Source of the DNA: an uncultured Austwickia sp.
GTDB lineage: Bacteria > Actinomycetota > Actinomycetes > Actinomycetales > Dermatophilaceae
DNA: 26,324 nt
Direction of reading: 5' to 3'
Assembly (NCBI GenBank): GCA_934678955.1
Contig: CAKUSI010000020.1
Coordinates: 1-26,324, forward strand
Of this stretch, positions 1-6,041 are shown in pieces. Below the pieces are notes generated by a model. It was not told where the DNA came from and did not search any database. It saw nothing but the letters and a program-made list of their open reading frames with translations. The stretch's first letter is position 1; every line of letters starts with the position of its first letter. The translations under genes were made by a program, and so were the position numbers.

Positions 1-1139
1 CCTGGGAGGCGGCGCTCGCCACCGCCGAGGAGCAGGTGCGGGCCGAACACGACGAGGTGACCCAGCTGGGCGGCCTGTACGTGCTGGGCACGGAACGGCA
101 CGAGTCCCGTCGCATCGACAACCAGCTGCGCGGACGGTCCGGCCGCCAGGGGGACCCCGGGGAGTCGCGCTTCTACCTGTCGCTGCAGGACGACCTCATG
201 CGGATGTTCAACGCGGCCCTGGTCGACCGGTTCATGACGAGCGCGGGCATGGAGGACTCCGTACCCATCGAGTCCAAGCTGGTGACCCGTTCGATCCAGA
301 GCGCCCAGAGCCAGGTCGAAGGGCGCAACTTCGACATCCGTAAGAACGTGTTGAAGTACGACGACGTGATGAACACCCAGCGCAAGGTGATCTACGCGGA
401 GCGTCGACGGGTCCTCGAGGGCGAGGACATGCACGACCAGATGCGCTACTTCATCAACGACGTGGTCGATTCGTACGTGGGTGCGGCGACCGCCGAGGGC
501 TTTCCCGAGGACTGGGATCTGGACACGCTCTGGACCGCCCTGGGCCAGCTGTACCCGGTGTCCGTGGGTGCCGAGGAGCTGGAGCGCGCCGCGGGCGGTC
601 GTTCGGGGCTCACGGCCGAGCTGCTGCGCGAGGAGCTCATCTCCGACGCGCAGCACGCCTTCGACGCGCGCACGGAGGCGCTCGGCGAGGAGGTCATGAA
701 GCAGGTCGAGCGTCGGGTCGTGCTGGCCGTGCTGGACCGCAAGTGGCGCGAGCACCTCTACGAGATGGACTACCTCCAGGAGGGCATCGGCCTGCGCGCG
801 ATGGCGCAGCGGGATCCGGTGGTGGAGTACTCCCGCGAGGGCTACCAGATGTTCAACGGCATGCTGGACGGCATCAAGGAGGAGTCCGTCGGCTTCCTGT
901 TCAACGTCGAGGTGCAGGTCGAGCAGCCGGTGGTCGCGGACGCCGGCCCGGCGCCGCAAGTGCATGCCAAGGGGCTGGATGAGCACAAGAGCGGTCGCCT
1001 CCACTACACGGCGCCAGCCGATGACGGCTCGATCACCGAACGTGATGTCGACGAGGCCGACGTGGAAGAGGCGGCCTCCACCGCTCGACCGAGCCGGGCC
1101 GAGCGCCGCGCCCAGCGCAAGAAGGACAAGCGCCGCTGA
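1..1139 (+). CDS. secA: SecA preprotein translocase ATPase, C-terminal part (partial at left edge)
   Basis: SecA is the cytosolic ATPase motor that drives unfolded preproteins through SecYEG. The reading frame is open from the first full codon at position 3, so only about the last 378 residues are present. The second-helicase-domain block [20 protein letters not shown], followed by [18 protein letters not shown], is diagnostic. Next come the helical scaffold segment ([20 protein letters not shown]) and the helical wing region with [24 protein letters not shown]. The C-terminus is a low-complexity, highly basic linker ([15 protein letters not shown]). The Cys/His zinc-binding tail found in many SecA proteins is absent, as is usual for actinobacterial SecA1. 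The stop codon lies inside a hairpin shared with the convergent Rv3235-family gene 12 bp away. The N-terminal NBD1 and most of the preprotein cross-linking domain lie outside the window. Identity is certain; whether it is SecA1 rather than SecA2 is inferred from the tail and context. Confidence 0.98.
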   Translation, partial: WEAALATAEEQVRAEHDEVTQLGGLYVLGTERHESRRIDNQLRGRSGRQGDPGESRFYLSLQDDLMRMFNAALVDRFMTSAGMEDSVPIESKLVTRSIQSAQSQVEGRNFDIRKNVLKYDDVMNTQRKVIYAERRRVLEGEDMHDQMRYFINDVVDSYVGAATAEGFPEDWDLDTLWTALGQLYPVSVGAEELERAAGGRSGLTAELLREELISDAQHAFDARTEALGEEVMKQVERRVVLAVLDRKWREHLYEMDYLQEGIGLRAMAQRDPVVEYSREGYQMFNGMLDGIKEESVGFLFNVEVQVEQPVVADAGPAPQVHAKGLDEHKSGRLHYTAPADDGSITERDVDEADVEEAASTARPSRAERRAQRKKDKRR

Positions 1140-1156
1140 CCAGGGGCCTGGTCAGC
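1135..1156. terminator. Bidirectional hairpin terminator shared by secA and the Rv3235-family gene
   Basis: A perfect 10-bp inverted repeat, GCTGACCAGG (1135-1144) and CCTGGTCAGC (1147-1156), leaves two nucleotides at the apex; an 8-bp stem with a larger loop is more realistic. It contains the secA stop (TGA 1137-1139) in the left arm and the convergent gene's stop (TGA on the minus strand, 1154-1152) in the right arm. No U-tract follows on either strand, which is common for actinobacterial terminators. Function is inferred from position and symmetry. Confidence 0.7.
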
Positions 1157-1727
1157 CGACCTGCAGGCCGGTGACGACCCATCGGTCGTCGATGGCCTCG
1201 AGTCGAAGGGCGACGGCGCGCACGCGGTGCCGGTCGGTGACGACCACTGCGGCCTCCACGACGCCCAGGGCGGGGGAACACGTGCGCACTCGTCGCACCC
1301 GGAGGGGTCGGCGACGGCCGAGCGCGGGCCGGTGTCGTCGTACCACGCTCTCGAACACCTCCGGGGAGCAGTAGCGCATCACCTGTGTCGCCGGCCGGAC
1401 CCCCTCCGCGACTTCGAGGAGGGCGACGGTGAGCCGCGCCGCCCATGTGGCCGGATCGGGCGACATCGCAGGGGCCGGCGTCGCCCGCGGGCGGCGCTCC
1501 GGCGCACCCCTGAACTTCGGCCGCCCGGCGGGCCGAGACGAGGGAGGCCTTCCCTCGTCCAGGGGGAGCGTGGATTGAACCGGCCGGGCGCGACCGACGT
1601 CGGTGCGGGGGTCGATGGCCCGCCAGGCCACGGGTGGCGCGGGGGCGGGGCTCGTCTCGGGGACCGGCCGCACGCGCAGCCCCGTGTCGTAGAGGCGGCG
1701 AGGTGTGACTGGCAGTGTGGCGGTCAT
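1152..1727 (-). CDS. Rv3235-family (DUF6459-like) conserved actinobacterial protein
   Basis: This is a 191-aa protein of unknown function. Residues 1-90 are proline/arginine/alanine-rich and probably disordered. The C-terminal half (about 90-191) is the conserved part: an alpha-helical stretch WAARLTVALLEVAEGVRPA, then QVMRYCSPEVFESVVRRH, then beta-like strands ending in DDRWVVTGLQVG. This pattern and the position next to secA match the family named after M. tuberculosis Rv3235; the assignment is from memory of the family. The ATG overlaps the stop of the upstream LysM gene (ATGA) and has a strong ribosome-binding site, GGAGGAGC, about 6 nt upstream, so translation is probably coupled. No catalytic motif is visible. 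Confidence 0.85.
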   Translation of the reverse strand: MTATLPVTPRRLYDTGLRVRPVPETSPAPAPPVAWRAIDPRTDVGRARPVQSTLPLDEGRPPSSRPAGRPKFRGAPERRPRATPAPAMSPDPATWAARLTVALLEVAEGVRPATQVMRYCSPEVFESVVRRHRPALGRRRPLRVRRVRTCSPALGVVEAAVVVTDRHRVRAVALRLEAIDDRWVVTGLQVG

Positions 1728-2452
1728 GGGGCGCTCCTCCAGCTTTCATCGGTGGGATGGGCTTCTTGGGTGGCGGGGGCGTCAGAGGCGCCGAAACCTT
1801 GATGGGTGTATGGCCTTGGGGCAGTGAGGACCTGTCCTGGGTAGATGAGGTCGGGGTCCTCGACGGCGGCCCTGTTGGCCTCGAGCCAACGAGGCCACTC
1901 CGCGCAGATCTGCCGGGCGTCGGCGTCCGGACCCAACCGCTCCGCGCTCAGGTCCCACAGCGTGTCCCCGGGAATGACTTGTACGAGCTCTCCACGGGTG
2001 CCGAAGGTCGGGTCGGGCCACGGAGGCGTCCGCCGGGCGGAGACGTCCGCGTCGGGGACCGTCATGGAGACCAGGTGGGTGGCGGGGACGTGTGCCGCGC
2101 CACCGGGACGCGCGGCCGCGAGGGGAGCCAGAAGCGAGAGGCCGAGGCCGAGGGCCAGCAGGGGGCGCATCGCGTCCGGGGTGAGTGCACGCCAGAGGGT
2201 CCGCCCCAATTCGCCGACGAACCCGGCGCGCCGTGCCAGGCAGCAGGCCGCCGACACGGCGAGGAGCCACGCGCAGGCCGCGGTGCCGAGGGACGAGCTC
2301 AGGAGGGCCAGCGTCCCCGAGGGGTCGGCAGGCCGGCCGGCTCGAAGCCGGTCCGTGACGTCAATGGCGAAGGCCACGCCAAGCGCCATCGCCGCCAGGC
2401 CACTCACCACGGGCCGGGAGCGACGGTTCTCGGTGACGTCCGTCAGCCTCAT
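1724..2452 (-). CDS. LysM-domain membrane protein
   Basis: A 242-aa protein with an N-terminal membrane portion and an extracytoplasmic LysM domain. Hydrophobic segments lie at about residues 14-31, 47-71 and 95-114. A Pro/Ala-rich linker follows, then LysM at about 154-213 (VQVIPGDTLWDLSAERLG ... LIYPGQVLTAPRP, with the typical GDTLW and YPGQ motifs). LysM binds N-acetylglucosamine-containing glycans such as peptidoglycan, so a cell-wall role is likely. The frame stays open far upstream, but the ATG at 2452 is preferred: it starts just before the first membrane segment, has no good ribosome-binding site, and has a TANNNT hexamer (TACGTT) 7 nt upstream, suggesting a leaderless mRNA. The last codon overlaps the next gene's start by 4 nt, forming an operon. 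What it anchors or senses is unknown. Confidence 0.85.
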   Translation of the reverse strand: MRLTDVTENRRSRPVVSGLAAMALGVAFAIDVTDRLRAGRPADPSGTLALLSSSLGTAACAWLLAVSAACCLARRAGFVGELGRTLWRALTPDAMRPLLALGLGLSLLAPLAAARPGGAAHVPATHLVSMTVPDADVSARRTPPWPDPTFGTRGELVQVIPGDTLWDLSAERLGPDADARQICAEWPRWLEANRAAVEDPDLIYPGQVLTAPRPYTHQGFGASDAPATQEAHPTDESWRSAP

Positions 2453-2459
2453 GGACCAC

Positions 2460-2465
2460 AACGTA
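2460..2465 (-). promoter_or_regulatory. Predicted -10 element of a leaderless promoter for the LysM gene
   Basis: On the minus strand TACGTT lies 7 nt before the ATG at 2452, matching the TANNNT hexamer plus short gap that marks leaderless transcription in actinobacteria. No convincing Shine-Dalgarno lies at the right distance. The transcription start would coincide with the start codon. Confidence 0.5.
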
Positions 2466-2466
2466 C

Positions 2467-2496
2467 TCTTTAGATGCTGTTTGATGTTATTTGATG
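2467..2496. repeat. Three 10-bp phased direct repeats upstream of the LysM promoter (likely operator)
   Basis: Three consecutive 10-mers, TCTTTAGATG (2467-2476), CTGTTTGATG (2477-2486) and TTATTTGATG (2487-2496), share the core TTWGATG with exactly one helical turn between copies. Relative to the predicted LysM transcription start (2452) they span about -15 to -44, overlapping the -35 region. The island is AT-rich in an otherwise GC-rich region. Phased heptamer repeats are typical of OmpR/PhoP-family response regulators; the factor here is unknown. Confidence 0.55.
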
Positions 2497-2644
2497 ACGT
2501 CTGCTGTGGATATGGCGCAGGCGTTGCTGCCTTTGTGGGCCGAACTGGAGGAAAATCACTGACCAGGCCGACCAGCCGCCAGGCCTTCGAAGGCCACGGA
2601 GCGCTGGGTTGGGCGGCTGGCGTGGCACCGATCGGAGGGCGAGG

Positions 2645-3181
2645 ATGCGTTGGGAGCGTCTGTTCGATGACCTGGAGGCTCAGTTCGCCCAGGAGGAAAG
2701 GGCTGAGCTTCTGGCGGAGATCGCCGACCGCACACGTCGGGAACGCGCGGGAGTCCACCTCGTCGATCGGCTCGCGGCCGCTACCGGTCCGGTGTCCTTC
2801 CTCCTGCCCGGAGAGCGAGGCATCAAGGGTGTGGTCACAGACGTCGGCAAGGACTTCTGCCTGGTGACAGGGGAGACTCGCCACCTGATCCGCCTGGCCG
2901 CTGCGCTGCAGGTGCGCGGCCTTGGCCGGGGCTCGGTGGGGCCTCGGGAGGGCACGGCCATCCGGCGGTTCGGGCTCGGCTATGCGCTGCGTGCCCTGGC
3001 GCGAGACCGCTGCACCGTGCTGCTCTCGGACGTGACCGGCCGCGATGTCGTCGGGCGTCTCGGCGCGGTCGGGGCGGACTACGTGGAGGTGGCCCCGGAG
3101 CGGGAGAGCGGTTCGTCACGCCGCCCGCACGAGGTGTGCATCGTCCCGTTCTCTGCCCTCGCGGTCGTCACCGCGGTGTGA
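2645..3181 (+). CDS. Conserved actinobacterial protein of unknown function (MRWERLFDDLEAQF type)
   Basis: A 178-aa soluble protein beginning MRWERLFDDLEAQFAQEERA. Residues 1-45 are predicted helical and acidic, with many Glu/Arg pairs. Residues 45-85 look beta-rich (GIKGVVTDVGKDFCLVTG), resembling a small barrel. The remainder mixes helix (RRFGLGYALRALARDR) and strand (DYVEVAPE). No membrane segment or catalytic motif is seen. The family is widespread in actinobacteria in my recollection, usually annotated hypothetical. The ATG at 2645 is chosen over an upstream in-frame start because GGAGGGCGAGG precedes it at good spacing and the family begins with MRW. It is transcribed divergently from the LysM gene. 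A nucleic-acid or ligand-binding role for the barrel-like part is speculation. Confidence 0.85.
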   Translation: MRWERLFDDLEAQFAQEERAELLAEIADRTRRERAGVHLVDRLAAATGPVSFLLPGERGIKGVVTDVGKDFCLVTGETRHLIRLAAALQVRGLGRGSVGPREGTAIRRFGLGYALRALARDRCTVLLSDVTGRDVVGRLGAVGADYVEVAPERESGSSRRPHEVCIVPFSALAVVTAV

Positions 3182-3226
3182 GGACGGCGCTCCTGCTGGT
3201 GGAACCGCGGATGCCGGGAGCGTTGG

Positions 3227-3242
3227 GCGATCTGCCGATCGC
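3227..3242. terminator. Possible hairpin between two convergent genes
   Basis: GCGATC (3227-3232) and GATCGC (3237-3242) form a 6-bp stem with a TGCC loop in the 72-bp gap between the convergent 178-aa protein and HTH genes. There is no U-tract. It is weak but well placed. Confidence 0.4.
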
Positions 3243-3253
3243 GCCTATCCGGC

Positions 3254-3499
3254 TCAGGGCTCGACGCGATCGTCTGCGGCCTCGCCGGCCCCGGCCTGGG
3301 CGTCGACGGCACTGCGGCGCTGCTGCGCGTACTTGCCTTGGATGTAGTCCTCCAACACGTCGCGCTCCACACGCCATTGGTTCCGCCGGCCGATCTGGAT
3401 GGCGGGCAGTTCCCCGGAGCGGACGATCGCGTAGCCCTGGGCCGAGGAGATGCTGAGGATCTCGCAGACCTCCGCCAGGGTCAGGAAGCGTGCCGGCAT
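3254..3499 (-). CDS. Small helix-turn-helix (excisionase/BldC-like) DNA-binding protein
   Basis: An 81-aa protein with a MerR-like, excisionase-type winged helix-turn-helix at residues about 5-55: FLTLAEVCEILSISSAQGYAIVRSGELPAIQIG, then RRNQWRVERDVLEDYI. The pattern 'LTLAEVxExLxIS ... GELPAIxIGxRxxWRV' is that of the HTH_17 family, which includes AlpA/Xis-like factors and BldC. The C-terminal 25 residues are Ala/Asp-rich and probably disordered. The ATG at 3499 has a good ribosome-binding site (GGAGGG, 5 nt gap). It is transcribed away from the SAF-CpaE operon, so it is a candidate local regulator of that operon, which is inference. No integrase or phage gene is nearby, so an excisionase function is unlikely. 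Confidence 0.88.
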   Translation of the reverse strand: MPARFLTLAEVCEILSISSAQGYAIVRSGELPAIQIGRRNQWRVERDVLEDYIQGKYAQQRRSAVDAQAGAGEAADDRVEP

Positions 3500-3592
3500 G
3501 GTCCCTCCGTGATCCGTCTCTCCCCGCGGGCGGACGGCCCTGGTCCGATGACGTACCCGTGTCTATCACAGAGCGTTTGATCGTGCGGGCGG

Positions 3593-3628
3593 CTATCCAC
3601 AGGGTTCGGCGTGGCGCCGTTGTCCACA
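3593..3628 (+). promoter_or_regulatory. Pair of DnaA-box-like sites in the HTH/SAF divergent region
   Basis: CTATCCACA (3593-3601) and TTGTCCACA (3620-3628) lie in the same orientation, 27 bp apart start to start. TTGTCCACA is the classical high-GC actinobacterial DnaA box; the first site is a near match. A shorter related sequence, CTATCACA, lies at 3563-3570. They sit in the 232-bp region between the HTH gene (minus) and the SAF gene (plus). Chance occurrence is possible, but two in one intergenic region is unusual. Confidence 0.5.
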
Positions 3629-3731
3629 ACGCGCGCATCGTGACCTGGACGATCGTCTTGCTCATGCGTTTATCTGGGGGGATGAAGGCCACGCGCGTCG
3701 GGGCGCGGCCGAACGGGGCGGAGGGGGCGTC

Positions 3732-4373
3732 ATGGAGGGGGCCAATGAGGCGCGTCGGCTTCGCCCACCGTCGTGGAGAGACAGTCGACTTGTGGTCGGG
3801 GTGTTGCTGATCCTCGCCTCCGTGGCGCTGGGCGTTCGCCTGGTCGCTGCGGCGGACCATCGGGTCCCCGTCTACGCCGCCGCCCGTCCGCTGATCCCTG
3901 GGGAGCGGTTGGACGGCGCGCACTTGGCGCGCGTCGAGGTCAATCTGGGCGGTGCCTTCGACGCGTATCTGCCCGCAGCGGACCCGCCCCCGCAGGGCGT
4001 CGTCCTGCGGGAGGTCCGCGTCGGGGAACTCGTGCCGGCCGCCGCGCTCGGCCCGCTCGACGCCGGGGCGCGACGCGCGGTGACCGTGCCGGTGGCCCCC
4101 GCATCGGCGCGGGTGCTGACGGCTGGATCGATTGTCGACCTGTGGGTGAGCGACGCTCAGGGTCCGTCCCTCGGCGCGCCACGCCTGCTCCTGCTCAGCG
4201 CTCCGGTGGCGCGCGTGCCCGGCCCCGACGAAGCTCGCCTGGCGAGCGCCCCGACGGTCGGGGTCCAGGTCATGGTTCCGGTGGACGACGTCGGAAAGGT
4301 CATCGCGGCCGTCGACTCCGGAAGCCGAATCACGCTCGTCCCCAACCCGGGATCGGCGCAGCGGGAAGGATGA
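3732..4373 (+). CDS. SAF-domain protein, CpaB/RcpC-like Flp pilus assembly factor
   Basis: A 213-aa protein with a basic N-terminus, one membrane segment (about residues 20-41, LVVGVLLILASVALGVRLVA) and an extracytoplasmic SAF domain (about 45-110, VPVYAAARPLIPGERLDGAHL), then a beta-rich domain with AGSIVDLWV and VQVMVPVDDVGKVIAAVDSG. This architecture is that of CpaB/RcpC, the periplasmic or cell-wall-facing component of the Flp/Tad pilus; in Gram-positives there is no secretin partner. The ATG at 3732 has a GGAGGGGG ribosome-binding site. It is followed 6 nt later by the CpaE-like gene, so the two form an operon. It is shorter than proteobacterial CpaB (about 300 aa), as usual for actinobacterial versions. 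Confidence 0.85.
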   Translation: MEGANEARRLRPPSWRDSRLVVGVLLILASVALGVRLVAAADHRVPVYAAARPLIPGERLDGAHLARVEVNLGGAFDAYLPAADPPPQGVVLREVRVGELVPAAALGPLDAGARRAVTVPVAPASARVLTAGSIVDLWVSDAQGPSLGAPRLLLLSAPVARVPGPDEARLASAPTVGVQVMVPVDDVGKVIAAVDSGSRITLVPNPGSAQREG

Positions 4374-4379
4374 GCGCGC

Positions 4380-6041
4380 GTGCCTCGACGTACGGTCTTG
4401 ATCGCGATCCCTCACGCGTGGGAGGGGGAGCTCGTCGCAGAGCTGTCGGCGTCGCGGCGGGTCGAAGTGGTCCGCCGCTGCGCTGACGCGGCGGAACTCG
4501 CGTCGGCGGCCGCTGCCGGCCTCGGCGATTTCGCCATCGTCGCCACGGGCCTTCGGGGGCTCGACCGATCGCTGTTGGCAGACCTCGCGGGGCACGGGGT
4601 CCTTGTCCTCGGAGTCAGCGAGCAGGGAGACGAAGGTCAGGAGAGGTCCCTTCGGCAATTGGGCGTGGACCTGGTGATGCGTTCCGACGCCAGGTGCACC
4701 CAGGTCGAACAGGCGTTGGCCGTGTTGCGGGACGCCTCGATGAGAGGCGTGGGGAGCGGCGACGTCATTCGGGGGGAGCGGGCGAGCGCCGCCCTCGGCC
4801 GCGCGGCGCTCGAGGCAACATTTCACGGGGACGAGGGGGGCGCCTCTGCCGTCGAACCTTCCCGTCGGTCAGCAGACCCGCTGCTCCTGGCCCCTGCGGA
4901 TCTGCTGAACTGCCATCCGGGACCGCGCGTCGCCGGCCGAGCGGCGACCCCCGATGCCACGGAGCCACCCGGCGGGAGCGAGGTCGCGGTTCACGACTAC
5001 CCGCTGGTGCCACCGTCATTCCTGCCGGAGCAACGGTTGGTCGACGGATCGGTGTCGCGGGACGATGGGGGAGAGAGCGTCCCGGGGCCGGAGGCCAAGG
5101 TCGGCGAGGTGAGCGTTGAGGCGTCGTCGCAGGGGACGCAGGGTCTCGCCGCCGACCGGCCGGCGGGACGGATCGTGGCCGTCTGGGGACCTGCGGGCTC
5201 ACCCGGGCGCAGCACGATCGCGCTGGCCCTGGCGAGCGAGGCAGCCGAGCTCGGGTTCCACGCGCTCCTCATCGACGCGGATCCGTACGGCGGTGTGCAG
5301 GCCCAGGCGCTGTCCCTCCTCGACGAGGGGCCCGGCCTGGCAGGGGCCGTGCGCGCGGCGAACGCGGGCACCCTCGACGTGCCGGAGCTGATCCGATGGT
5401 GCAAAGGGGTGGGGCCGGGATTAGCCGTTCTCACGGGTATCACCCGACCTGAGCGATGGCCCGAACTCCGCGCCGCTCCGCTGGAACACGTGTTGCGCAC
5501 GGCCCGTTCGATCGCAGAAGTCGTGGTGGTGGACTGCGGCTTCTGCCTCGAGGACGATGAAGAGCTCAGTTACGACACGCTGGCGCCACGGCGCAACGCG
5601 GCGACGTTGACGGCCCTGGCGGTGGCGGACCACGTGGTGGTGGTGGGTGCCGGCGACCCGATCGGGCTGCAGCGACTCAGTCGCGGCCTGGGCGATCTGG
5701 ATGCCCTCGAGCTGGACGGGACGCGCACGATCGTCATCAACCGCGTGCGGGCGAGTGCGATCGGTCGCCGCCCGGAGGCGTCGATCAGCGCAGCCTTGCG
5801 TCGCTTCGCGGCCGTCCCGGCGGTCTCGTTCATCCCGGATGACGGGGCCGCGCTCGATCGGGCCGTGCTGAGCGGACGCACCCTGGCGGAGTGCGCGCCG
5901 GCCTCGCCCGCACGTCGTGCGCTCGCCGAACTGGCCGAACTCGCCTGCGAGGGCCTCACGCCGACCCGACGAGGTCGGCGTGCTCAGGGGAGCCGCCGAA
6001 GGAACAAGGCCGACCGGCCTCGGGAGGCGCACCGTGTGTGA
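4380..6041 (+). CDS. CpaE-like MinD/ParA-family ATPase of the Tad system
   Basis: A 553-aa protein. Residues 1-120 resemble a pseudo-receiver domain (VLIAIPHAWEGELVAEL ... VLGVSEQGDEGQ ... GVDLVMRSD) without a clear phosphorylatable aspartate site. Residues about 120-260 are a low-complexity linker. Residues 262-530 form the SIMIBI ATPase: a deviant Walker A, GPAGSPGRST (about 270-279), with Arg277 at the usual lysine position; a Walker A-prime block (LLIDADPYGG); and a Walker B block (VVVDCGF). CpaE/TadZ proteins position the Tad pilus machinery; Ssd of M. tuberculosis is a related actinobacterial protein. The GTG start at 4380 is preceded by GGAAGGA. The last 8 nt overlap the start of the acyltransferase gene. 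The basic C-terminus (RRGRRAQGSRRRNKADR) could contact membrane or nucleic acid (inference). Confidence 0.85.
   Translation: MPRRTVLIAIPHAWEGELVAELSASRRVEVVRRCADAAELASAAAAGLGDFAIVATGLRGLDRSLLADLAGHGVLVLGVSEQGDEGQERSLRQLGVDLVMRSDARCTQVEQALAVLRDASMRGVGSGDVIRGERASAALGRAALEATFHGDEGGASAVEPSRRSADPLLLAPADLLNCHPGPRVAGRAATPDATEPPGGSEVAVHDYPLVPPSFLPEQRLVDGSVSRDDGGESVPGPEAKVGEVSVEASSQGTQGLAADRPAGRIVAVWGPAGSPGRSTIALALASEAAELGFHALLIDADPYGGVQAQALSLLDEGPGLAGAVRAANAGTLDVPELIRWCKGVGPGLAVLTGITRPERWPELRAAPLEHVLRTARSIAEVVVVDCGFCLEDDEELSYDTLAPRRNAATLTALAVADHVVVVGAGDPIGLQRLSRGLGDLDALELDGTRTIVINRVRASAIGRRPEASISAALRRFAAVPAVSFIPDDGAALDRAVLSGRTLAECAPASPARRALAELAELACEGLTPTRRGRRAQGSRRRNKADRPREAHRV

Noticed and set aside
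3254..3499. The HTH protein as a phage or integrative-element excisionase
   Set aside because: No integrase, attachment repeats, tRNA or phage genes lie nearby, and the gene sits among core actinobacterial genes.
3168..4826. A 552-codon minus-strand frame over the HTH, SAF and CpaE region
   Set aside because: It overlaps three recognised genes in other frames, and its sequence is Arg/Asp/Gly-rich without any domain.
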